NCBI GenBank assembly: GCA_030628805.1
Contig: DAOVQG010000258.1
Location: 1 to 6,668, forward strand
Length of the DNA stretch: 6,668 bases
Direction: 5' to 3'
Origin: JAGMDK01 sp023128695
Lineage (GTDB): Bacteria; Planctomycetota; Phycisphaerae; UBA1845; Fen-1342
Shown here: in pieces, positions 1 to 6,223 of the stretch
How positions within the stretch are numbered: position 1 is the first letter of the stretch
How the letters are laid out: each line of letters opens with the position of its first letter
The notes under the pieces: model-generated
Seen by the model: only the letters and a program-made list of their open reading frames with translations
Told to the model about the DNA's origin: nothing
The model's database searches: none
Translations under genes and position numbers: made by a program

Positions 1-264
1 CGTGGTGTGCCACAGCCGGGTGCTGGCCGGCTTCGAGCAGCCGTGCAGCAGGCGCTCGGCGATCAGCGCCACGGCCAGGTCGCGCTGTCGCGCTCGCCTG
101 GACGCGATGATCGTATCAAGCCCAATCTTGCGCATCGTTCCTAAATCCCAGGGGTTGTAAAGGTGGTGCTCAATGATGCAAACGCCATCCTCTATTCGTG
201 GGAACTCGCCCAGCGTGTCTGCCATATGTCCGGCTATCTGGCACTGGGAGCGGTTTACTGCCAT
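1..264 (-). CDS. Partial transposase, IS1634-like (IS4 superfamily), truncated by the window edge
   Basis: The minus strand is open from about position 336 to the left edge. The first reasonable ATG is at 264-262 and gives 88 residues; a second in-frame ATG lies at 225-223. Residues 41-88 carry LGTMRKIGLDTIIASRRARQ, then RDLAVALIAERLL, CSKPASTRLWHTT. I recognise this from memory as the N-terminal part of IS1634-type DDE transposases, just before the catalytic region, which would lie outside the window. Residues 1-40 do not resemble the usual N-terminus of that family, so the 5' end may be deleted or rebuilt and the gene may be a remnant. No terminal inverted repeat was found between 264 and 337. 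A complete element would normally encode more than 400 residues. The reading frame is seen; the family assignment is recall and the degeneracy is inferred. Confidence 0.6.
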   Translation of the reverse strand, partial: MAVNRSQCQIAGHMADTLGEFPRIEDGVCIIEHHLYNPWDLGTMRKIGLDTIIASRRARQRDLAVALIAERLLHGCSKPASTRLWHTT

Positions 265-337
265 TTTCACCCGTGCGCACCAGCGATTGAGAGCAGCGGC
301 TTGCAAATTGCGGCTCAATCTGAGTAAATGAGGTTTT

Positions 338-1543
338 GTGCGCCAAGATTACCTCGCAAGAAACACGCGCTCCATGAACGCCGCAGATGAGACAAGAGCC
401 GCCCCGCCGCGACGCCGCTCACGTTGGCTCGGGTGGTCGGTTTGCGCCGGCCTGATTCTCGTGGCGTTGGTGCTGGTGTGTGTGGTGGCCCTGATGCCGA
501 CCCACGAGCCGTCGAGCCCGCCGCCCGAAATCCTGCCGGTCAGCGTTAAGACCTTGCGCGTCCAGCCCCTGCCAGAGTTGGCGGACACGTTCGACCTGAC
601 CGCAGTGGTCGAGCCGGAGTGCGTTGTCAAAGTGGCGGCGGAGGTCTCCGGGCGGATCGAGCGGTCGGCCCTGCGCGGGCAGCGTGTCAAGTGGCGGGGG
701 CAGGTCTTCTCCAAAGAGAGTACGTTGGAGGAAGGCCAGCCCATCTCCGCCGGCGACCCGATCGCCTATCTGAACAAGGACTTGTTGCAGGCCCGCTTCG
801 AGCGTTCCCAGCGGCAGTTCGAGTACGACGAGCGCGAGTATCGGCGGCTGCTCGGCCTGTTCGAGCGGGGCACCACCTCGCAAACCGAGTTGGACGACGC
901 CAAGACGCAGCGTGACATCAGCAAAGCCCTGCGGGATGAAGCCGCCCACGAGCTTGAGCGCACTACAATCACCGCGCCGATCAGCGGGATTCTCAACCGC
1001 TTGTCCATGGAGGTCGGCGAGTACGCCGTCCCCGGCCAACAGGTGGCTGAGATCGTGGACATCGAGCGGGTCAAGGTGGTCGTGGACATCCCCGAGCGCG
1101 ACGTGTATTACCTCAAGGTCGGCCAGACCGCCGAGATTTTCGTTCATGCCCCGGAAGAGACCGAACTCACCGGCGAAATCACGTACATGAGCGAACTGGC
1201 GGATAGCCGCGCCCGCACTACCCGGCTGGAAATCACGGTGGACAATCATGATTATCGGCTGCGGAGCGGGCAGATCGTCCGCGTCCGCCTCACCCGCCGC
1301 GTGCTGACCGACGTCATCATGATCCCGCTGGGCAGCGTTATCCCGCTGGAACATGGTCGCGTGGTCTACGTGGTCAACGAGGAAGATCGGGCCGAGTCCC
1401 GGACGGTCGAGCTGGGGTTCATCAAGGGCCGTAGTGTGCGGGTCTTGTCCGGCCTGGAAGCCGGCGAGCGCCTGATCGTGGCCGGGCACCGTTACGTCGG
1501 CCCCGACCAGCCCGTGACCATCGTCGCGGAACTCAACGAGTAG
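338..1543 (+). CDS. RND efflux periplasmic adaptor subunit (HlyD/AcrA family membrane fusion protein)
   Basis: This 401-residue protein should bridge the inner-membrane RND permease encoded next door and an outer-membrane channel. Residues 31-53 form one hydrophobic segment after an Arg-rich stretch (RRRSR), giving an N-terminal anchor with the rest periplasmic; no lipobox was seen. A Pro-rich linker (59-66) follows. The lipoyl halves are near 91-145 (VSGRIE) and 210-240 (TAPISGIL, VGEYAVPGQ). Between them lies a charged helical hairpin (about 150-208). Beta-barrel and membrane-proximal parts follow (245-322 and 325-396, with SGLEAGERLIVAG). Residues 111-132 lengthen the first lipoyl half compared with typical adaptors. 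The GTG at 338 is preceded by TGAGG only 4 bases away, so ATG 374, which has a weaker site, is an alternative start giving 389 residues. The permease gene follows after 176 bp on the same strand, and co-transcription is likely. No regulator was seen. Confidence 0.9.
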   Translation: MRQDYLARNTRSMNAADETRAAPPRRRSRWLGWSVCAGLILVALVLVCVVALMPTHEPSSPPPEILPVSVKTLRVQPLPELADTFDLTAVVEPECVVKVAAEVSGRIERSALRGQRVKWRGQVFSKESTLEEGQPISAGDPIAYLNKDLLQARFERSQRQFEYDEREYRRLLGLFERGTTSQTELDDAKTQRDISKALRDEAAHELERTTITAPISGILNRLSMEVGEYAVPGQQVAEIVDIERVKVVVDIPERDVYYLKVGQTAEIFVHAPEETELTGEITYMSELADSRARTTRLEITVDNHDYRLRSGQIVRVRLTRRVLTDVIMIPLGSVIPLEHGRVVYVVNEEDRAESRTVELGFIKGRSVRVLSGLEAGERLIVAGHRYVGPDQPVTIVAELNE

Positions 1544-1548
1544 CCACT

Positions 1549-1577
1549 GACGCCCGGCAGGGGCGCCGGACGCTACA
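1549..1577 (+). repeat. GC-rich palindromic repeat, copy B (diverged)
   Basis: This copy starts 5 bases after the adaptor stop codon. It matches the copy at 1674-1702 at 25 of 29 positions in the same orientation; the shared 24-base core here is 1554-1577 (21 of 24 identical). The core reads CCGGCA, a G-rich centre, then CGCTACA. It is a dispersed repeat of unknown function. A T-run expected of an intrinsic terminator is absent. Confidence 0.65.
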
Positions 1578-1639
1578 GTAATATGTGAAATGCTCTAATG
1601 GTCAGCAGCACTAATTATGAATCAGATCTCTCGATGTCG

Positions 1640-1672
1640 TTAAAGGCGCGCCCTTTAATCCTTGAATCCTTG
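1640..1672. repeat. Small inverted repeat followed by an 8-bp tandem duplication
   Basis: TTAAAGG (1640-1646) and CCTTTAA (1652-1658) are perfect 7-base arms around CGCGC. Overlapping its end, AATCCTTG occurs twice in tandem (1657-1664 and 1665-1672), directly before repeat copy A. No function can be assigned. It could be an operator-like site or debris from past insertion and repair. Confidence 0.4.
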
Positions 1673-1704
1673 GGACGACCGGCACGGGGGCCGGCCGCTA
1701 CATT
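1671..1704 (+). repeat. GC-rich palindromic repeat, copy A
   Basis: The 24-base core (1679-1702) is exactly the reverse complement of 3198-3221 inside the permease gene. The match extends to 32 of 34 bases when flanks are included (1671-1704 against 3196-3229). The centre forms an imperfect hairpin, CCGGC/GCCGG around ACGGGG. It ends 15 bases before the permease GTG, so it lies where a ribosome binding site would be expected and may affect translation of that gene. Confidence 0.8.
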
Positions 1705-1719
1705 GGACACTCCAACCCC

Positions 1720-4700
1720 GTGATACTCTCCGACGCAGCCATCCGCAATCGCACCACCGTCGGCGTGCTGATCGTCGTGATCATCATCTTCGGCGTCTAC
1801 AGCTACGTCACCCTGCCGCGCGAAAGTAGTCCCGATATCCCAATTCCATACATTCTGGTCTCGACGGTGTACGAAGGCGTCTCGCCCGAGGACGTCGAGT
1901 CGGCGGTCACGATCAAGCTCGAGAAGGAGCTGGCCGGGCTCAAGGGCGTCAAAGAGATGACCTCCTCCAGCGCGGAGGGCGTATCGACTGTTGTGCTGGA
2001 GTTCCTCCCGGACGTCAGCACCGACGACGCCTTGCAATATGTGCGTGACAAGGTCGACGTGGCCCGCGGCGAAATGCCGCAGGAGATCGAGGAGCCGGTC
2101 ATCACCGAAATCAGTTTCGCGGATTTCCCGATCCTGATCGCCACCATCTCGGGCCCGATCTCGCCGGTTCGGCTGAAAGTGATCGCCGACGATCTGGAAG
2201 AGGTGATCGAGTCGATTCCCGGGGTGCTCAACTGTAACGTCTCGGGCGCGCTCGAACGTGAAATCCGGGTCGAAGTCGACCAGGACAAGCTCGCCGCCTA
2301 CGGGATAACGATCCCCGAGGTGATGAGCCTGATCCCGGCGGAGAACGTGAACATCTCGGCCGGCGGACTGGAAACGCCGGGGACGAAGTTCAACGTCCGC
2401 GTGCCGGCCGAGTTCATCGAACCTGGAGAAGTGAACGAGCTCGTCATCGCCCTGCGCGACGGGCGGCCGATCTACCTGACCGACGTGGCCCAGGTGCGTG
2501 ACACGTTCAAGGACCGTCTGGGCTTCGCGCGGCTCGACGGGGTCGAAAGCATCACGCTCAGCGTGCAGAAACGCACCGGCGAGAACATCGTCTTCGTCGC
2601 CGAGGCGGCCAAGCACGTGCTGCGTGAGGCTCAAAAGCGGGTGCCGCGGGGCGTGAAGATCGATGTCACGCTCGACCAGTCGAAGGACATCCACATGATG
2701 GTCAGCGACCTGGAGAACAACATGCTCTCCGGGTTGATCCTGGTGGCCGCGGTGTTGTTCCTATTCCTGGGCTGGCGGGTCAGCATCATTGTCGCGCTGG
2801 CGATCCCGATGAGCATGTTGCTCAGCGTGGTCATCCTCCAGACCCTGGGCTACACGCTGAACATGGTGGTGCTGTTCGCGCTGATCATGGCCTTGGGCAT
2901 GCTGGTCGATAACGCGATCGTGATCGTCGAGAACATCTATCGGCACTATCAATTGACCGGCCGGCGCATCCAGGCCGCCAAGGACGGCACCGCCGAGGTC
3001 GCCTGGCCGGTGATCACCTCGACCACGACCACCGTGGCGGCCTTTTCGCCGCTGATCTTCTGGCCCGGCATCATGGGCGGGTTCATGAAGTACCTGCCGA
3101 TCACGCTGATCATCACGTTGATCAGCTCGCTGTTCGTGGCGATGGTGATCAGCCCGACCATCAGTTCCGCGCTGGTTCGCGGCCGGTTCAACAAGAATGT
3201 AGCGGCCGGCCCCCGTGCCGGCCGGCCCAATGAACGTGAGGGCTGGTTCATCCGGGGTTATCGAGGTTTTTTGCAAACCGCCCTGCACCATCGCTTCACG
3301 ACCCTGACGCTCGTGGTTTTGTTGCTAGTCGGGCTCGGCACGTTGTACGTCAAGAAGGGGCACGGAGTGGAGCTGTTCCCCGACTTCGATCCATATCGCG
3401 CCCGGATTAGTATCCGCTTCCCACAGGGCACGAACATATATGAAACCGATCGGCTGACCCGCGAGATCGAGCAGCGGATTCAGCCTTATGCCGACGCCGA
3501 CGACGTCGAACACGTCATCACCAACGTGGGCTCCGGCGGCGGCGGGGGCCCGTTCAGCGGCGGCGCCGGCCCACACCTGTCTTCCATCACCCTCAAGTTC
3601 CCTGACTATGACCTGCGCCCACGTCCCTCGGCCGAGGTGGTGGCCGGCATTCGACGGGAATTGACCGATCCCGCGGCGCTCGTGGGGACGGGCATCGCCG
3701 GGGCCGAAATCCGGGTCAAGAAGGACGAGGAGGGCCCGCCGACCGGGGCCGCCGTCACGATTCGTCTGGTGGGCGAGGATTTCAAGAAGCTGGAGGAGAT
3801 CAGCGGGCAGGCCAAGCGGCTCATCGCCGACGTGTCCGGGCTGGTCAATCTGCGCAGCGACCTGGAGGCCACGCGGCCGGAGTTGGCGTTCCACGTCGAC
3901 CGCCGCCGGGCGATGTTGCTCGGCCTCAACACCGCGATCATCGGCAACTTCCTCAAGACCGCCGTCTTCGGTACGAAAGTCGGCACGTACCGTCAATTTA
4001 ACGACGAGTACGACATTACGATTCGTCTGCCACTCTCGCAACGTGAGAATATCGACGACCTGTTCCGGCTGCGGGTGCCAAGTGCCTCGGGCCAGGCGGT
4101 CCCGCTCAGTTCGCTGGGCGAGTTTGAATACACCGGCGGCTTCGGGACGATCAACCGCGTCGAACAGAAACGCGTGGTGACGCTCACCGCCGACGCCGAG
4201 GGACGGCTCTCCACCGATGTGCTGGCCGATGTCCAGAAGCGTCTTGAGCAGCTTGAATTACCGTTGGGTTACGAGATTCGCTACGCCGGCGAAAAGGAAG
4301 AGCAGGACAAGGCCCAGGCGTTTCTGAGCAAGGCGTTCGTGATCGCGCTGTTCCTGATCGTGCTGATCCTGGTGGCCCAGTTCAACACGCTGATCGTGCC
4401 TTTCATCATCATGTCCACGGTGATCCTCTCGCTGATCGGCGTGTTCGCGGGGCTGCTGATTTGCGAGATGCCGTTCGGGATCATCATGACCGGCGTCGGG
4501 GTGATCAGCCTGGCCGGCGTGGTGGTCAACAACGCAATCGTGCTGCTCGATTATACACGTCTGCTGCAACGCCGCGGCCTGGACCTGATCGACGCCGCCG
4601 TGCAGGCCGGGGCCACGCGTCTGCGGCCGGTGCTGCTGACCGCCACCACGACGATCCTCGGCCTGATCCCGATGGCCGTGGGCGTGAGTTATAATTTTCA

Positions 4701-4869
4701 CGAGATGACCTGGAACACCAGCAGCGAATCGAGCCAATGGTGGAGCAGCATGGCGATCGCGGTCATCTTCGGACTGGCCTTCGCGACGCTGCTGACGCTG
4801 GTGGTGCTGCCGACGCTGTACGTCTCGCTGATCCGGCTGGGACAAGTACTGGGCTTGCGGCAGGAGTAG
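1720..4869 (+). CDS. RND efflux transporter permease subunit (AcrB/ACR_tran family)
   Basis: This 1049-residue inner-membrane proton/drug antiporter has the usual length and duplicated plan of RND permeases. TM1 is near 12-31, followed by the first porter loop. TM2-TM6 lie about 336-480, TM7 about 524-544, then the second porter loop with a Gly-rich stretch (605-617), and TM8-TM12 about 868-1040. TM4 has GMLVDNAIVIVEN (D397, N398) where AcrB has D407/D408. TM10 has VVNNAIVLLDY, with N937 at the place of AcrB K940 by eye alignment. The GTG start at 1720 is chosen because MILSDAAIRNRTTV is a family-typical N-terminus; no clear Shine-Dalgarno sequence precedes it. Residues 493-503 (NVAAGPRAGRP) are encoded by a dispersed palindromic repeat and sit in the cytoplasmic TM6-TM7 linker. 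The protein should work with the adaptor encoded upstream. The substrate cannot be told from sequence. Confidence 0.96.
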   Translation: MILSDAAIRNRTTVGVLIVVIIIFGVYSYVTLPRESSPDIPIPYILVSTVYEGVSPEDVESAVTIKLEKELAGLKGVKEMTSSSAEGVSTVVLEFLPDVSTDDALQYVRDKVDVARGEMPQEIEEPVITEISFADFPILIATISGPISPVRLKVIADDLEEVIESIPGVLNCNVSGALEREIRVEVDQDKLAAYGITIPEVMSLIPAENVNISAGGLETPGTKFNVRVPAEFIEPGEVNELVIALRDGRPIYLTDVAQVRDTFKDRLGFARLDGVESITLSVQKRTGENIVFVAEAAKHVLREAQKRVPRGVKIDVTLDQSKDIHMMVSDLENNMLSGLILVAAVLFLFLGWRVSIIVALAIPMSMLLSVVILQTLGYTLNMVVLFALIMALGMLVDNAIVIVENIYRHYQLTGRRIQAAKDGTAEVAWPVITSTTTTVAAFSPLIFWPGIMGGFMKYLPITLIITLISSLFVAMVISPTISSALVRGRFNKNVAAGPRAGRPNEREGWFIRGYRGFLQTALHHRFTTLTLVVLLLVGLGTLYVKKGHGVELFPDFDPYRARISIRFPQGTNIYETDRLTREIEQRIQPYADADDVEHVITNVGSGGGGGPFSGGAGPHLSSITLKFPDYDLRPRPSAEVVAGIRRELTDPAALVGTGIAGAEIRVKKDEEGPPTGAAVTIRLVGEDFKKLEEISGQAKRLIADVSGLVNLRSDLEATRPELAFHVDRRRAMLLGLNTAIIGNFLKTAVFGTKVGTYRQFNDEYDITIRLPLSQRENIDDLFRLRVPSASGQAVPLSSLGEFEYTGGFGTINRVEQKRVVTLTADAEGRLSTDVLADVQKRLEQLELPLGYEIRYAGEKEEQDKAQAFLSKAFVIALFLIVLILVAQFNTLIVPFIIMSTVILSLIGVFAGLLICEMPFGIIMTGVGVISLAGVVVNNAIVLLDYTRLLQRRGLDLIDAAVQAGATRLRPVLLTATTTILGLIPMAVGVSYNFHEMTWNTSSESSQWWSSMAIAVIFGLAFATLLTLVVLPTLYVSLIRLGQVLGLRQE
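3196..3229 (-). repeat. GC-rich palindromic repeat, copy C, inside the permease coding sequence
   Basis: This is the reverse complement of copy A, with an identical 24-base core (3198-3221) and 32 of 34 bases matching over the full span. GGCCGGC (3204-3210) and GCCGGCC (3217-3223) form a perfect 7-base stem with the 6-base loop CCCCGT. It is read in frame as NVAAGPRAGRP (permease residues 493-503) and introduces no stop codon. Of the six frames across the core, only one (through TAG at 3200-3202) meets a stop, so the element can be read through in most insertions. Confidence 0.85.
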
Positions 4870-4895
4870 CGGTTTACCTAACGGTTCGAACAAGC

Positions 4896-4970
4896 GGGAG
4901 GGCGAGCCTCCTGGCGAGCCGTGCGTTCGATATCCTCCTGGGCACGGCTCGGCAGGAGCCTCGCCCTCCC
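4896..4970. repeat. Large stem-loop, 29-base arms, between the permease and CNNM genes
   Basis: Positions 4896-4924 pair with 4942-4970 at 27 of 29 bases, leaving a 17-base loop (4925-4941). The inner 9 bases (GAGCCGTGC/GCACGGCTC) and outer 11 bases (GGGAGGGCGAG on the left arm) are perfect apart from mismatches at arm positions 12 and 19. The right arm contains the first tandem 20-bp unit. The hairpin starts 26 bases after the permease stop codon. It could end or stabilise the permease transcript, but no T-run follows, so an intrinsic terminator is not claimed. The left arm resembles repeats I associate with planctomycete genomes, from memory. Confidence 0.8.
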
Positions 4971-5050
4971 GGCAGGAGTCTCGCCCTCCCGGCAGGAGTC
5001 TCGCCCTCCCGGCAGGAGCCTCGCCCTCCCGGCAAGAGCGTGGCGAGGGA
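4951..5050 (+). repeat. Tandem repeat, four 20-bp units plus a degenerate fifth
   Basis: Units GGCAGGAGCCTCGCCCTCCC lie at 4951-4970, 4971-4990, 4991-5010 and 5011-5030. Units 1 and 4 are identical. Units 2 and 3 are identical and differ from these only by T at position 9. Positions 5031-5050 begin like a fifth unit (GGCAAGAGC) and then diverge. Its end supplies the GAGGGAG ribosome binding site of the next gene. Each unit can also pair with the inverted copy at 4896-4915 (18 of 20 bases). Confidence 0.9.
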
Positions 5051-5051
5051 G
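5045..5051 (+). promoter_or_regulatory. Ribosome binding site fixing the CNNM gene start at 5059
   Basis: GAGGGAG is followed by a 7-base spacer and ATG at 5059. It supports this start over the upstream GTG at 4921, which would translate the tandem repeat into protein. A second in-frame ATG at 5068 is a weaker alternative. Confidence 0.65.
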
Positions 5052-5058
5052 TACGCCG

Positions 5059-6102
5059 ATGACACCGATGTCTTTGTTGATCTTCTACCTCTTACTCGCC
5101 CTGGGCGTTTCCTTTCTGTGTTCGCTGACCGAATCGGGCATCCTCTCGATATCACGATCACAGGTGGCCGCCTTGCGCAAGCAAAACCGCGCCAGCGGCC
5201 GCATCCTCGACGGGATGAAGGAGAACATCGAACGCCCCCTGGCGGCGATCCTGACACTCAACACCATCGCGCACACGATCGGGGCCGCCGGCGTCGGGGC
5301 CCAGGTGCTCGATATCTGGGACCAACAGGCCGTCGCCATCGGCAGTGCGATCCTCACCATCCTGATCCTGGTCTTCTCCGAGATCATCCCGAAGACCCTC
5401 GGCGTCGCGTACGCCGGCCGCCTGGCGGCTTTCACGGCCTACGCCGTTCAGGGCATGATCATCCTAACCTATCCGCTGGTGCAGGTTTTTCAAGCGCTTT
5501 CGCGCATCATCGGCGGCGGCGCTGAGCAGAGGCTCACCCGCGAGGAGTTCGCGTTGATCGCCGAGCTGGGCCAGACCGAGGGGGCCCTGCATGAAAAGGA
5601 ATACCGCATCATCAAAAACCTCTTGCGGCTCAAGCGGGTTCGCGTCAAGGACGTCATGACGCCGCGAACAGTGGTCTTCATGCTCCCGCGGGAGATGACC
5701 GTGCGGGCGGCGGTCGCGGAGCACGGACCGTTGCGTTTCGCCCGCATGCCGATCTACGACACCGGCCCGGATGATCCCGTCGGCGTAGTTCTCCGACACG
5801 TCATCGATGAGAGCTATCGCAACGGCGAACTCGAACGCTCGCTGGCGGAGATTGCCCAGCCGCTGCACGCCGTCCCGGAAACCGCCTCGGTCGGCGACGT
5901 GCTGAGCGAGTTCATCCGGCGGCGTGAGCAACTGTTCCTGGCGGTCGACGAGCACGGCGGGACGGCGGGAATCATCACGCTCGAGGACGCCATCGAGACG
6001 CTGCTGGGCGTGGAGATCGTGGACGAGACCGACGCCGTCGTGGACATGCGTCAATTGGCCGGAGCCCTGTTTCGCGGTAAACTACGCGGACGGCGGTTTT
6101 AG
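5059..6102 (+). CDS. DUF21/CNNM transmembrane plus CBS-pair protein (CorC/HlyC-like, hemolysin-family)
   Basis: This 347-residue inner-membrane protein belongs to the family tied to magnesium/divalent cation handling; the older 'hemolysin' label is misleading. The N-terminal DUF21/CNNM part (about 1-155) has hydrophobic segments near 5-24, 62-80, 93-113 and 118-142. It includes SLTESGILSISRSQV (22-36) and the signature SEIIPKT (107-113). A linker helix follows, then two CBS motifs (about 195-255 and 265-320), with DVMTPR (198-203) and DEHGGTAGIITLEDAIETLL (297-316), ending after EIVDETD (319-325). The C-terminal CorC_HlyC domain is absent and the protein stops soon after the CBS pair. Short members like this are known to me, so it is probably complete. 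The start at 5059 is chosen for its ribosome binding site and because MTPMSLLIFYLLLALG opens the first membrane helix. It is separated from the permease by 189 bp of repeats, so it may be transcribed separately. Confidence 0.92.
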   Translation: MTPMSLLIFYLLLALGVSFLCSLTESGILSISRSQVAALRKQNRASGRILDGMKENIERPLAAILTLNTIAHTIGAAGVGAQVLDIWDQQAVAIGSAILTILILVFSEIIPKTLGVAYAGRLAAFTAYAVQGMIILTYPLVQVFQALSRIIGGGAEQRLTREEFALIAELGQTEGALHEKEYRIIKNLLRLKRVRVKDVMTPRTVVFMLPREMTVRAAVAEHGPLRFARMPIYDTGPDDPVGVVLRHVIDESYRNGELERSLAEIAQPLHAVPETASVGDVLSEFIRRREQLFLAVDEHGGTAGIITLEDAIETLLGVEIVDETDAVVDMRQLAGALFRGKLRGRRF

Positions 6103-6116
6103 CCTATTGCGCCGGT

Positions 6117-6193
6117 CGGTGTGCCACTGCTCTTGAGCAGTGCCCAGGTTGCCGTTGGCAGTAACAACACTGCTCAAGAGCAGTGGCACATCG
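6117..6193. repeat. Long inverted repeat with self-palindromic arms
   Basis: Positions 6121-6142 and 6168-6189 are perfect 22-base inverted arms, extendable to 26 bases with one mismatch (6117-6142/6168-6193). The loop is 25 bases (6143-6167). Each arm is itself a palindrome, CACTGCTC and GAGCAGTG around a 2-base centre, so it can form one long hairpin or two small ones. It starts 14 bases after the CNNM stop codon. No T-run follows either side. It is probably a mobile or dispersed palindromic element; a role in ending transcription is possible but unproven. Confidence 0.85.
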
Positions 6194-6223
6194 CTGGCAA
6201 CGATCGAAGAGGCGAGCGTTGAT

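Noticed and set aside
301..330. Promoter TTGCAA-N18-TAAATG ahead of the adaptor gene
   Set aside because: It would place the transcript start at or beyond the GTG at 338, and the boxes are weak matches.
419..1489. A 356-codon open frame on the minus strand opposite the adaptor
   Set aside because: Composition is typical of an antisense shadow (His/Asp/Gln-rich), and the plus strand encodes a clear HlyD-family protein.
1615..2694. A 359-codon open frame on the minus strand, opposite the permease start and including the repeat
   Set aside because: It mirrors the permease frame in GC-rich DNA, is rich in His, Asp and Arg with no domain, and its end contains the repeat-derived VAAGPRAGRP from copy A. 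The plus-strand permease is unmistakable.
3529..3573. GGC-rich run in the permease as a separate repeat element
   Set aside because: It encodes a Gly-rich loop (residues 604-617) in the second porter region, which I believe is usual in this permease group, and it matches none of the repeats here.
4951..5050. CRISPR array
   Set aside because: The 20-bp units are directly contiguous with no spacers, and no cas genes are nearby.
4737..5525. A 262-codon plus-strand frame overlapping the permease end and CNNM start
   Set aside because: It overlaps two well supported genes out of frame and its product is low-complexity Arg/Pro-rich sequence partly from the tandem repeat.
6121..6189. Intrinsic terminator after the CNNM gene
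   Set aside because: Neither side has a T-run, and the 25-base loop and nested palindromes do not fit a standard terminator.
6140..6223. Upstream GTG start for the small Cys protein (78 residues)
   Set aside because: The added residues are translated from the inverted repeat, and a ribosome binding site precedes the ATG at 6224 instead.
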